Assembly: GCF_019424165.1 (NCBI RefSeq) | Contig: NZ_JAHZAA010000023.1 | Location: forward strand, 5,885-30,492 | Reading direction: 5' to 3' | DNA length: 24,608 nucleotides | Origin: Desulfovibrio sp. | GTDB lineage: Bacteria > Desulfobacterota > Desulfovibrionia > Desulfovibrionales > Desulfovibrionaceae | Shown: in pieces, positions 1 through 7,678 of the stretch | Layout: every line of letters begins with the position of its first letter | Numbering within the stretch: position 1 is the stretch's first letter | The notes under the pieces: model-generated | Databases searched by the model: none | What the model saw: the letters and a program-made list of their open reading frames with translations, nothing else | Told to the model about the DNA's origin: nothing | Translations under genes and position numbers: made by a program

Positions 1-237
1 CGCAAAAGCCCCGAAATGCGCTATGAAGACCCGGAAAGCAAAAAAAATGCCCACATCCTGGTCATCCCCGGCGTCAAGCCGCCCCATTTTGACATACCGC
101 AGTATCAGCATATTTCGCTTGATGCCGCCGCCGGAGCAAATTCCGCAGCGCCCGCAGAGGCAGCCAAAGCTGCTGGCAAAGCCGCCAAGGGCGTTCCGGC
201 TCCTGAAAAAGCCGCATACAATGACGACCCCTCCTAA
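1..237 (+). CDS. C-terminal end of an unrecognised protein (partial)
   Basis: The reading frame is open from the first base of the window to a TAA at 235-237, so this is the 3' end of a gene that starts outside. The first 40 or so residues look like a folded protein end, including the stretch NAHILVIPGVKPPHF. The last 30 residues are a low-complexity tail rich in alanine, lysine and proline that ends in DDPS. I do not recognise the family and give no function. The ATG at 16 is probably internal, because the frame continues upstream of it and no ribosome-binding site precedes it. No clear terminator follows; the next 50 bases are AT-rich. Confidence 0.55.
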   Translation, partial: RKSPEMRYEDPESKKNAHILVIPGVKPPHFDIPQYQHISLDAAAGANSAAPAEAAKAAGKAAKGVPAPEKAAYNDDPS

Positions 238-289
238 CGCCCTGTAACGTTACGAATACGTATTTTTAAATTTTTTTACGCCACTCACT

Positions 290-363
290 AAAGCAACCCT
301 GCTCTGGATGCAGAGCAGGTGACCGCAAAGCAACCCTGCTCTGGATGCAGAGCAGGTGACCGC
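290..363. repeat. Two tandem 37-bp repeats, each with a perfect hairpin
   Basis: Two identical 37-bp units lie head to tail at 290-326 and 327-363. Each contains a perfect 9-bp stem, CCTGCTCTG and CAGAGCAGG, around a GATG loop (298-319 and 335-356). They lie between the upstream gene and the pyrophosphatase and end 68 bases before its start codon. No T-run follows either hairpin, so they are not standard intrinsic terminators. They could be a tandem protein-binding site, an mRNA-stabilising structure or the footprint of a small duplication. Confidence 0.85.
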
Positions 364-417
364 TGAACACGTTCAACTGCCCTGATGAGATGTCATGGTT
401 CACCGCTATTACCATTC

Positions 418-422
418 AGGAG
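418..422 (+). promoter_or_regulatory. Ribosome-binding site of the pyrophosphatase gene
   Basis: AGGAG ends nine bases before the ATG at 432. It decides the start in favour of 432 over the in-frame ATG at 390, and the 432 start places a signal peptide exactly at the N-terminus. Confidence 0.7.
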
Positions 423-431
423 CGTGATGCA

Positions 432-1187
432 ATGAAAAGATTCATATTCCTCCTTGCCATATGCCTTCTTGCCATGCCCGCAGCGTCTTTTGGCGAAACA
501 ACGGCAGCGCGCGCCCAGCAGGCTGTGCTCAAAGGAGAAAAAAACTATCTTACCGGCTATCCGGCGCATAATGCGGACGGAACTGTCAACGTGGTCATTG
601 AAATACCCGCCGGAACCACGGCCAAATACGAAGTGGATCATGCCACCGGCCTTATGGTTCTTGAGCAGAAAAACGGCCAGCCCCGCTACGTGCAGTACCT
701 CCCCTATCCCGGCAACTACGGCTTTGTGCCGCGCACCGTTCTCGCCAAGGAACTGGGCGGCGATGGGGACCCGCTTGACGTCATCGTTCTTGGTGATGCC
801 GTACCCAGAGGCAGCATTCTGAAGGCCCGTCCTCTGGGCGTGCTGACCCTCAACGACAGCGGCGAGGAAGACAGCAAGATCGTCATGGCCGCCGTGGGTT
901 CGCCCTTTGAAAAAGTACGCGGCGTCAAGCAGCTCGACGAGCAGTTTCCCGGCGTGACAAACATACTTCAGACATGGTTCACCTCGTACAAGGGCAAGGA
1001 CAAGAGCGGAAAACCCTACCTGAGCAGCAACGGCATGCTGGACCGCACCGAAGCCGTCCGCATTATCGGCGATGCAGCCCTGCAGTTTGAGCGCTCCGTC
1101 ATTACCGAAGCCGACAAGCCCGCGCTTGATCCCGACGGCAATCCCCGCGTGTATTTTTCTCCGCAGGCCCGCAACATCAGCGACTAG
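432..1187 (+). CDS. ppa: Inorganic pyrophosphatase, family I, with signal peptide
   Basis: Soluble family I inorganic pyrophosphatase, hydrolysing PPi to two phosphates with Mg2+; 251 residues from this start. The signature DGDPLDV (metal-binding aspartates) is present, together with IEIP followed by KYEV (Glu, Lys and Glu of the active site), YPGNYGF, and NDSGEEDSK holding the later Asp/Lys ligands. The first 20 or so residues (Met-Lys-Arg, a hydrophobic core, then AASFG) form a Sec-type signal peptide without a lipobox. Cytoplasmic members of this family lack such a peptide, so the enzyme is probably periplasmic. An export site is odd, because PPi made in biosynthesis and sulfate activation is cytoplasmic. 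It stands alone, ending at a bidirectional terminator. The family is certain; the location is inferred. Confidence 0.93.
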   Translation: MKRFIFLLAICLLAMPAASFGETTAARAQQAVLKGEKNYLTGYPAHNADGTVNVVIEIPAGTTAKYEVDHATGLMVLEQKNGQPRYVQYLPYPGNYGFVPRTVLAKELGGDGDPLDVIVLGDAVPRGSILKARPLGVLTLNDSGEEDSKIVMAAVGSPFEKVRGVKQLDEQFPGVTNILQTWFTSYKGKDKSGKPYLSSNGMLDRTEAVRIIGDAALQFERSVITEADKPALDPDGNPRVYFSPQARNISD

Positions 1188-1250
1188 GCTCTGGCGGCTG
1201 CAAAATCCCCCTAACCCCTCCACCCCAGGCAACCCCATTGCCTGCAGAAA

Positions 1251-1270
1251 AGCGCCCCGCAAGGGGCGCT
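1251..1270. terminator. Bidirectional terminator between the pyrophosphatase and LysR genes
   Basis: An 8-bp stem, AGCGCCCC and GGGGCGCT, encloses a GCAA tetraloop. On the minus strand it is followed by TTTTC; on the plus strand by TTC only. It sits between two convergent genes (stops at 1187 and 1365) and probably serves both, better for the minus strand. Confidence 0.65.
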
Positions 1271-1364
1271 TTCAGTGTGTCGGCAAGGAACATGCGCGGC
1301 ACGGCCCGCCCCTGCCGGTGACGGAGCCGATGCCTGGCCAGTGCGCTCAAGGCGATACACAGCC

Positions 1365-2291
1365 CTACGGCAAACGCTCCAGAATATCTTCGGGCAGCGG
1401 CACGCCAAGCTCAAAAAGCAGCGCAAGAAAACGGCTGACCGTGCGGCTCAGGCGCTGACCTTCCATATAGACCAGCGAGTAGTTCACATGCAGGTCAAAA
1501 GACTCCAGCCGCAACTGCGTCAACTGCCCTGCCGCCAGTTCCAGCGCGGCCGCATACCGCGGCAGGGCCGTAACGCCCAGCCCGTTGATCACCAGTTGCT
1601 TGGCAACCTCCATATTGTCCACGGTCATGAATGACGGACGCTCCGGCCGACTGGCACGGGCTTTGAACCATTCCTGCACCTTGTTGGTCACGCGGGTTCC
1701 CTGCTCCCGCAAAATAAAGGGATGCGCCAGCAGGTCATCGGCGCTGACCGGGCCGGTGTTTTGCGCCAGGGTGGACTTGCGCCCCGCAACCACAATAAGC
1801 GGCTCACGGTGCAGAAAATGCGCGCGAAGATTGGGATGCGACGGCGATGAGCCGCAAAAACCGATTTCCAGCTCTCCCCGGTACACTTTTTCGGCAATGA
1901 CGTGCGAATTGTGCACAGCCAGATCCAGGGTGACGCCGGGATGACGCTGATGAAAAAGTACCATATAACTGGGCAGATAGTAGGCGCTCATAATGGCCGA
2001 AGCGCCAAGCACAAGACGGCCGGTATCAAGCTGGCTAAGGCGCTGAAACTCGTCCTGCATCTGGTTGACAAGGCTGAATATACGCTGCGTATACTCATAG
2101 AGCACACGCCCTTCGCTTGTGAGGTTCACCTTGCGCCGAGACCTGTCAAACAGGGGAACGCCAAGGCTGTTCTCAAGGCTCTGCACCTGCATGCTCACTG
2201 CGGGCTGTGTAAGAAAAAGGTCGCGCGCGGCCTGGGTAAAATTGCCGGTTTCGGCAATTTTATGAAATGTTTTCAAGTGATCAATATTCAT
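1365..2291 (-). CDS. LysR-family transcriptional regulator (CysL/CysB-like)
   Basis: A full-length LysR-type regulator of 308 residues. The N-terminal winged helix-turn-helix is clear at residues 1-60 (FTQAARDLFLTQPAVSMQV, then LENSLGVPLFDR), followed by a linker helix and a two-lobed effector-binding domain from about residue 90. The effector domain resembles the CysL/YeiE-like group (GRLVLGAS near its start, LVINGLGVTALPRYAA near its end), whose members often respond to anions such as sulfite or to selenium and sulfur metabolism. That ligand is inferred from the group only. The gene is divergent from the porin, and a T-N11-A palindrome of the LysR type lies between them, so the porin is the likely target along with the regulator itself. 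Confidence 0.88.
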   Translation of the reverse strand: MNIDHLKTFHKIAETGNFTQAARDLFLTQPAVSMQVQSLENSLGVPLFDRSRRKVNLTSEGRVLYEYTQRIFSLVNQMQDEFQRLSQLDTGRLVLGASAIMSAYYLPSYMVLFHQRHPGVTLDLAVHNSHVIAEKVYRGELEIGFCGSSPSHPNLRAHFLHREPLIVVAGRKSTLAQNTGPVSADDLLAHPFILREQGTRVTNKVQEWFKARASRPERPSFMTVDNMEVAKQLVINGLGVTALPRYAAALELAAGQLTQLRLESFDLHVNYSLVYMEGQRLSRTVSRFLALLFELGVPLPEDILERLP

Positions 2292-2429
2292 GCGGGCATC
2301 AACCGGCCTTGTTGAAAATGCTCAATGTCCGCAAATGCTCGTGCAGATGGCGGTGATTGTCAACCGTGCCGCCATGGCGCGTTTTTGCCGCCACACCAAA
2401 CCTGCCAGTTTTATTTCGGTAAATTTTAT

Positions 2430-2448
2430 AGATAACGTTTCATTATCT
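2430..2448. promoter_or_regulatory. Candidate LysR-type operator (ATAA-N7-TTAT)
   Basis: A perfect inverted repeat, AGATAA and TTATCT with a 7-base spacer, fits the T-N11-A rule of LysR-family sites (T at 2433, A at 2445). It lies about 140 bases upstream of the LysR start and 165 bases upstream of the porin start, the usual arrangement for an autoregulated divergent pair. Binding is inferred. Confidence 0.5.
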
Positions 2449-2602
2449 TCCCCATTGGCAATTCTGATTTACGTGCCATTGATGAAACATTGTAAGCTCC
2501 GTGCAAGACACCAAAAAGCGTAAAGCGACTGAACAGGGTCAACCTACTGCCGGGCAGAGGGTAAAACCTGACACTGGATAAACCACATCCGCGTCATTGC
2601 AT

Positions 2603-2606
2603 GGAG
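2603..2606 (+). promoter_or_regulatory. Ribosome-binding site deciding the porin start
   Basis: GGAG lies seven bases before the ATG at 2614 but only one base before the ATG at 2608. The spacing favours 2614, which also gives a standard signal peptide beginning Met-Lys-Lys. Confidence 0.65.
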
Positions 2607-2613
2607 AATGCCG

Positions 2614-4245
2614 ATGAAAAAGCTGTCCACATTGATTCTGGCTGCCGCACTTACGCTTGGAGGGGTAAGCACCGCCAGCGCTATTGACTTCAAAATCAGG
2701 GGTTACTGGAGCTTTTCCTACGAAGTTGCCACTAACAGCGCCTTTGCAAACAGCCGCGCCGGAGACAGCACCGGAGACGATTTTTCTGCCGGTGAACGAC
2801 TGCGCCTTTACCTTGAAGCCAAGGCTTCCAAATCCCTTTCCGGCACGGTAGGTATTGAAATTGGCGATATCTACTACGGACAGGCTGAAAAAAACAACCG
2901 TGCCATGGGCGGCGCCCTGGGGGCCGACGGCACACTCATCAAGCTCAAGCGCGCCTTTCTTGACTGGCAGGTTCCCAGCACCGACATCAAGGTGCGCATG
3001 GGCATTCAGGGCATGAAGCTGCCCCTGTTCGCCTCCAGCGGCAACTTTGTGCTGGATGACGATGCCGCCGGTATTGTGGCCTCTTCGCGCGTTAACGAAA
3101 ACTTTTCTGTTACGGCCATGTGGGCGCGCCTGCTTAATGACAGCCCCCTTGATACCACGCCATCATACTATAATGGCACGGCCTACGACCCGGACAATCC
3201 CGATAACGACGCGCTGGACTTTTTCGCCCTGCTTTTTCCCGTGCGTTTTGACGGCTTCAACATGACCCCCTGGGTGGGCTTTGCCGCCATGGGCGACGGC
3301 ATCGGCCGCAACCCCAACAAGGATTACAGCGAAAACTTTATCAAAACCTCACGTAAAAAACTTCAGGAAGGCATGGGCGTTTATACAGGCACAGGCAAGG
3401 CCCCCATGCTGCTCGAATACGGCGGTGGCGAAACCTACACATGGTGGGGCGGAGTTTCCGCAAATCTCAACCGTTTCGACCCCTTCATACTGAAATTTGA
3501 CTTTATGTACGGCAACAAGCAAGGTAACGGCATGTACCGCGACGAGACCTATACCAAGGATAACGGCAAGGTCAAAAAACTGGGCAAGCACGGGTCTCTT
3601 GATGCCGACCGCTATAACCGCAGCGGCTGGTTCGCCAGCATGCTTGCCGAATACAAACTTGACTGGGGTACGCCCGGCATCTTTGCCTGGTACAGTTCCG
3701 GCGATGACGACAACCTCAATAACGGTTCGGAGCGCATGCCGGCCATGTCGGGCAACTGGGAATATACGCACACCGGCTTCAAGGGAACCACGTCTTCAGG
3801 CGCGTATGACGGCATTTTCGCCTATCAGCCCATCGGCCTCTGGGGCCTCGCGCTGCAATTGCGGGACATTTCCCTGATGGAAGACCTGACAAGCCATATC
3901 AAGGTGCTCTACATGCGGGGAACCAACTCCGCAAATATGCCCAAAAAGATCGCGGAATCACAATATCTGTTAGACGAAAACATCAACGGCATTTCGCCGG
4001 CCGGGGCCATCGGTTCATACCTGACCACCAATGACTGGGCCATGGAAGTGGACTGGAATACCGAATACAAGATTTACGAAAATCTCAAGCTTGTTGTTGA
4101 AGCATCGTACCTTTATGTGGATTTTGACAAGGACACCTGGAGCTACACGGCTCCCGACGGGGTAAAATACGGGCGCGAATGGGCGCAGCGCCCCGACAAT
4201 CCCAATGTGTTCAAGGTGGGTCTCAACTTCCACTATTCGTTCTAG
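2614..4245 (+). CDS. Outer-membrane homotrimeric porin (Desulfovibrio type)
   Basis: An outer-membrane beta-barrel porin of 543 residues. The N-terminus is a typical signal peptide, Met-Lys-Lys, a hydrophobic core, then TASA before the mature start IDFKIRGYW. The remainder shows alternating polar and aromatic strands and acidic loops, and ends in LNFHYSF. A C-terminal phenylalanine is the usual BAM insertion signal. Start, spacing of strands and length fit the abundant homotrimeric porin family of Desulfovibrio, which often occurs in many paralogues per genome. The substrate cannot be read from the sequence. The gene is monocistronic: a divergent LysR gene upstream suggests regulated expression, and a terminator hairpin follows. 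Confidence 0.9.
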   Translation: MKKLSTLILAAALTLGGVSTASAIDFKIRGYWSFSYEVATNSAFANSRAGDSTGDDFSAGERLRLYLEAKASKSLSGTVGIEIGDIYYGQAEKNNRAMGGALGADGTLIKLKRAFLDWQVPSTDIKVRMGIQGMKLPLFASSGNFVLDDDAAGIVASSRVNENFSVTAMWARLLNDSPLDTTPSYYNGTAYDPDNPDNDALDFFALLFPVRFDGFNMTPWVGFAAMGDGIGRNPNKDYSENFIKTSRKKLQEGMGVYTGTGKAPMLLEYGGGETYTWWGGVSANLNRFDPFILKFDFMYGNKQGNGMYRDETYTKDNGKVKKLGKHGSLDADRYNRSGWFASMLAEYKLDWGTPGIFAWYSSGDDDNLNNGSERMPAMSGNWEYTHTGFKGTTSSGAYDGIFAYQPIGLWGLALQLRDISLMEDLTSHIKVLYMRGTNSANMPKKIAESQYLLDENINGISPAGAIGSYLTTNDWAMEVDWNTEYKIYENLKLVVEASYLYVDFDKDTWSYTAPDGVKYGREWAQRPDNPNVFKVGLNFHYSF

Positions 4246-4288
4246 TATCCTCCCCGGCCTTTCCGCATTTCCTGCGGCAAGGCACTGC

Positions 4289-4319
4289 AGCCCCTCTTAC
4301 GCGCAAGATAAGGGGGGCT
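4289..4319 (+). terminator. Hairpin terminator after the porin gene
   Basis: An 11-bp stem (4289-4299 with 4309-4319, one G-T wobble) closes a 9-base loop 44 bases after the porin stop and is followed only by TTGC. The stem is strong but the T-run is short. Confidence 0.55.
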
Positions 4320-4413
4320 TTGCATCTCGCTGGCGAAGGCCAAGGCCGCCGCGTTCAAACATGGCGAACGCGCGAAGCATCTCTTGATAGCCGGTGTAAA
4401 GAACTGCAATATA

Positions 4414-7400
4414 ATGAATACTTCCATAGCTGAAAAAGAAAATACCACACGCACGCCGAAGCCGGGCATGGACGCTGCCCCCCCGCACTGCGCGCCGTGG
4501 CTTTTTGACCCCCAGGACCATCAACTGGTCCGCCTCGTCAACGACTTTTCTGCCGCCCGCGCGCGCAACCAGTCCCTGCCCCAGCCGGATCCGGCCCTGC
4601 ACCCCAACGGCGTTATCGAGCTGACCTCCGAGCCGGGCCTGCGCATGGCGCGGGCCGCCATCATTCTGCTTGAAAGCCTTGAAGACGGCGGCCCCCAGGA
4701 AAGGCTGCACGCCCTGCGCCGCCTGCATGACGAAGTGCTGTATTCCGTGCGCTCTCCCTTGCAGAAAAATACCGCGCGCGTGCTCATCCAGCTCATGAAG
4801 GATCTTGTCCGCTCCAGCCCGCACACCCATTTGCAGCTCCCTCTGGCCCACGAGTTTCATCAGGCTGTGCGCGGCACTCCCCGCATCATCCGCAAACTGC
4901 TGTGCCGCTATCACCTGCTGGAAATGCCCGAGGCCTGGAATCAGCAGGCATTTGACCATCACGTGCACGACGCCAACACCAAGGGACGCAAAAGCCCCAC
5001 GCATCTGGTCATGGACGCCTGGGTCAAGGGCATCCGCTTTTTAACGGTCATCTACTATAATACCGTTGATCCCGAGGCTGCCAGCGAATTGCTGCGTGCC
5101 GCCCGCATCATGGATATCACGGTGCGTATCGGCATAGAATTTCGCGCGGCCTTTCGCGACAAGATGGTGGAATTCACCTGGGTTCCCCTTGATATCAACA
5201 GTCCCAAGGCTTTTGCAGACCTGCTGCGCAGGCCCGACATCGCCGGGGCGCTGTCGGAATATGCCGCCGTGAATACGTGGATGCAGGAACATGTGCTGCG
5301 CCTGCTGCGGGCCTGGAACACCATTCACGCCCCCCGTCTGGCCGGACAACTGGGCATCCCCGTGCCGGCGCCGCTGAAAGAAGGGGGCTTTCTGGCCTAT
5401 GTGGGCCATCGGCAGCCTTCATCCCTGCATCTGGCAGAATACATCTTTTCCCAGTGGGCGCCGCTGGCGCATGAGACGGCGGGCAACCTGCGCCGGAAGA
5501 TGGAGCAACAGCAGGGCGACGCGCGCGACGCAACAAAAGCCCTTGTTGAAAGCCTTGAAGACTTCATACCCGACACCATCCGCGCGGAATGGCTGAGTCC
5601 GGCCGCCAACCCGGGCCTGGTCTTTCCCTATACGCCGCACAAAAGCCTGCCCGATGTGCTACAGCGTGAGCCCGAAGCGCTGCTGGAAGCCCTTACCCCC
5701 CTGCATCCGTGCCAGATGGTGCTTAACCTCGCGGGCTTGACTCCCCAGGATATTCTGGAGCTGCTGTGGCGCGGCAAGGGGCACATCACCCACCTTGAGC
5801 TGTTCAACTTGCGGGAATGGACCAGCGGACAGCTCGGCCATGTGGAAGCCATCAACTGCCTGCAACGGGCCATCAATGAAGGCAGCATACTGCGTCTTAA
5901 ACAGGTTGTTCGCCAGATCGTGCGTGAAGAGCCGGAAGACTCCGCCCGCCGCCCGCTGTTGCAGGCCGTGCTCGACCAGTTGCCACGGCTTCAGGAATTC
6001 TATGCGTCCGCCCCGCTCGGCTCGCGCATCGGCACAGACTCCACAAGCCGCTCGCACCATACTCACGGCATGGGGCTGGTCTTTGTTGAAACCCTGCCGC
6101 AGCAGGCCCGCGACGCCCTTGCCCGGGAAGACAAGGAGCAACGGCTGCTTCTGCCCGTGCATACAGATATTTACAGCTTCGAGCAGCATCACGAACCGCC
6201 GTATGCGCAACCGTGGTGGATAAAACGCCTGCGCCGTCTGCCCGGGCTCCGTCAGCTTGGCTGCCACTGCGTGCACGGCTGGGGGCTTGAAAAAAAGACA
6301 ACCACAGTGGGCCAGGGCGGCAACCTCGTTACCCTGGGCGGCGTTGATGCCAAGGGCATGAACAGGGAGAATACCAAGGACAGCGCCAAGCCCGCCTTTG
6401 ATGTCAGCCCCTGGAACCCTACCTATATGAACAGCGATGTGGTCAACCTGCTCAAGATTCTGGCAGGTTTTCTGCCCGCGCAATGGGCATTCTGGTATGT
6501 GGGAAGCTGGTGGGTGCTCACCTGGTTTGGCGCGCTGCTCTGGTTTGCCATCACGGCCGTGCGCAACGTGGCACAATCCATGGTGGGCGGCGGGGCCTTC
6601 AGCCGGTCCATGCTTGTGCCGTGGAACCGTTATGTGAGCTGGAGCCGCATGGCAGACTCCCTCATGTATACGGGCATATCCGTTCCTCTGCTTGAAGTGG
6701 CCGTGCGCCTGTGGCTGCTTGAAGACCTGATGGACATAACCGTGCAGAACAATGCCATCATGGTCTATACGGTCATTGCCCTTGTGAACAGCATCTATAT
6801 TTCCGGGCACAACATCTTCCGGGGCCTGCCCAAGGAGGCTGTGGTCGGCAACCTGTTCCGCAGCGCCCTGTCCATACCGTTGTCCATGCTGCTCGGACAT
6901 GCGCTCCTGCAGTTTTTCATTCTCCTGCAACTGCCGGACCCCATGATGCTGCTGCAAAACTGCGCGGCCATTGTGTCCAAGTGTTCTTCAGACCTCGTGG
7001 CGGCTATTATTGAAGGCTTTGCCGACCGCAACCATTACCTGCGCATGCGGCAAAGCGATTACAACAGCAAGTTTGCGCAGATTTTCAAAAGCCTCGCCAC
7101 CCAGGAACTGCTTTTCCCCCACCGCAATCTGGCAAAAATGCTGTTACATCCTCAGGAATACTGGAAAAAACTCTATAAAAACGACCCTGTAGCGGCAAAG
7201 CAGGCCCTGGAGCACATGCTGGACATGATGTACATGTGGTATTTCAAGCCCCGCGCCAGGCAGATTTTCTGGCAAAAAATCAATACCATCCCGCCGGAGG
7301 AAAAGCAGGGGATTCTGGCTTTGCATTCGCTGCTGCGTCTTGAACGCGAAATTACCACCCAGCTTTTGCAGGGTCTGCTTGGCAAGGATTTTTCCCGTGT

Positions 7401-7476
7401 GCTGACCTTTTATCTGCAAAAAAACAGGGAATATCTGCATGAGCTGAAAGAGGCAAAATTCCGCGCAGCCGCCTGA
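4414..7476 (+). CDS. Large membrane protein of unknown function
   Basis: A protein of about 1020 residues that I cannot assign to a family. Residues 1-670 are soluble-like with many helices; a histidine-rich stretch (SHHTHGMGLVFVET) lies near residues 547-560. Hydrophobic segments suitable for membrane helices lie at about 677-722 (one or two), 750-768, 780-803 and 815-840. A charged C-terminal part of about 170 residues follows and ends in helical, lysine- and glutamate-rich sequence. There is no signal peptide, so the long N-terminal part is probably cytoplasmic. The start is uncertain: ATG 4414 has only a weak AAAG upstream, a TTG at 4384 extends the frame, and an exact TATAAT at 4410-4415 overlaps the ATG. 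The gene stands alone between two terminators. Base composition matches the neighbours. Confidence 0.8.
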   Translation: MNTSIAEKENTTRTPKPGMDAAPPHCAPWLFDPQDHQLVRLVNDFSAARARNQSLPQPDPALHPNGVIELTSEPGLRMARAAIILLESLEDGGPQERLHALRRLHDEVLYSVRSPLQKNTARVLIQLMKDLVRSSPHTHLQLPLAHEFHQAVRGTPRIIRKLLCRYHLLEMPEAWNQQAFDHHVHDANTKGRKSPTHLVMDAWVKGIRFLTVIYYNTVDPEAASELLRAARIMDITVRIGIEFRAAFRDKMVEFTWVPLDINSPKAFADLLRRPDIAGALSEYAAVNTWMQEHVLRLLRAWNTIHAPRLAGQLGIPVPAPLKEGGFLAYVGHRQPSSLHLAEYIFSQWAPLAHETAGNLRRKMEQQQGDARDATKALVESLEDFIPDTIRAEWLSPAANPGLVFPYTPHKSLPDVLQREPEALLEALTPLHPCQMVLNLAGLTPQDILELLWRGKGHITHLELFNLREWTSGQLGHVEAINCLQRAINEGSILRLKQVVRQIVREEPEDSARRPLLQAVLDQLPRLQEFYASAPLGSRIGTDSTSRSHHTHGMGLVFVETLPQQARDALAREDKEQRLLLPVHTDIYSFEQHHEPPYAQPWWIKRLRRLPGLRQLGCHCVHGWGLEKKTTTVGQGGNLVTLGGVDAKGMNRENTKDSAKPAFDVSPWNPTYMNSDVVNLLKILAGFLPAQWAFWYVGSWWVLTWFGALLWFAITAVRNVAQSMVGGGAFSRSMLVPWNRYVSWSRMADSLMYTGISVPLLEVAVRLWLLEDLMDITVQNNAIMVYTVIALVNSIYISGHNIFRGLPKEAVVGNLFRSALSIPLSMLLGHALLQFFILLQLPDPMMLLQNCAAIVSKCSSDLVAAIIEGFADRNHYLRMRQSDYNSKFAQIFKSLATQELLFPHRNLAKMLLHPQEYWKKLYKNDPVAAKQALEHMLDMMYMWYFKPRARQIFWQKINTIPPEEKQGILALHSLLRLEREITTQLLQGLLGKDFSRVLTFYLQKNREYLHELKEAKFRAAA

Positions 7477-7546
7477 AAAAATCCCGGGAACTGCCGCTGC
7501 CCGCCCGCCGAAACAAAAATTAACAAAAAGTCGTAGATACGCTCGC

Positions 7547-7587
7547 AACGAAAAAAGCTTCGGATAAAATCCGGAGCTTTTTTCGTT
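7547..7587 (+). terminator. Strong intrinsic terminator after the large membrane protein
   Basis: A 19-bp stem with one G-T wobble, 7547-7565 paired with 7569-7587, has an AAA loop. Its right arm contains T6 immediately after the GC-rich core and its left arm the matching A6, so it can work in both directions. It separates the large membrane protein from the acid-sugar cluster. Confidence 0.9.
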
Positions 7588-7594
7588 GAACCAC

Positions 7595-7623
7595 TTGACT
7601 GAAGTGCCGTAACCGCAGATAAC
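7595..7623 (+). promoter_or_regulatory. Candidate promoter of the acid-sugar cluster
   Basis: TTGACT at 7595-7600 and GATAAC at 7618-7623 are separated by 17 bases, matching 5 of 6 and 4 of 6 of the sigma-70 hexamers. It lies directly after the terminator and 55 bases before the DeoR start. Confidence 0.5.
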
Positions 7624-7678
7624 AAAATTTAACAAGATAGCCTAAGAAATAACACACAGGTGTAACAGGATACTTGCC

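Larger units (their letters stand above)
2292..2613. promoter_or_regulatory. Divergent LysR-porin intergenic region
   Basis: About 320 bases with no gene. The middle (2405-2470) is strongly AT-rich compared with its surroundings and carries the LysR-type palindrome described separately. Promoters for both genes must lie here, but I could not assign convincing -35 and -10 pairs. Confidence 0.5.

Noticed and set aside
290..363. CRISPR array
   Set aside because: The two units abut with no spacers, and there are only two.
393..1262. Open frame of 289 codons antisense to the pyrophosphatase
   Set aside because: Opposite to a gene with certain family motifs; no recognisable protein and no ribosome-binding site.
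5659..6957. Long open frame on the minus strand (432 codons)
   Set aside because: It is fully antisense to the large membrane protein gene; the composition (many His, Gln and Ala) and lack of any motif mark it as a shadow of GC-rich coding DNA.
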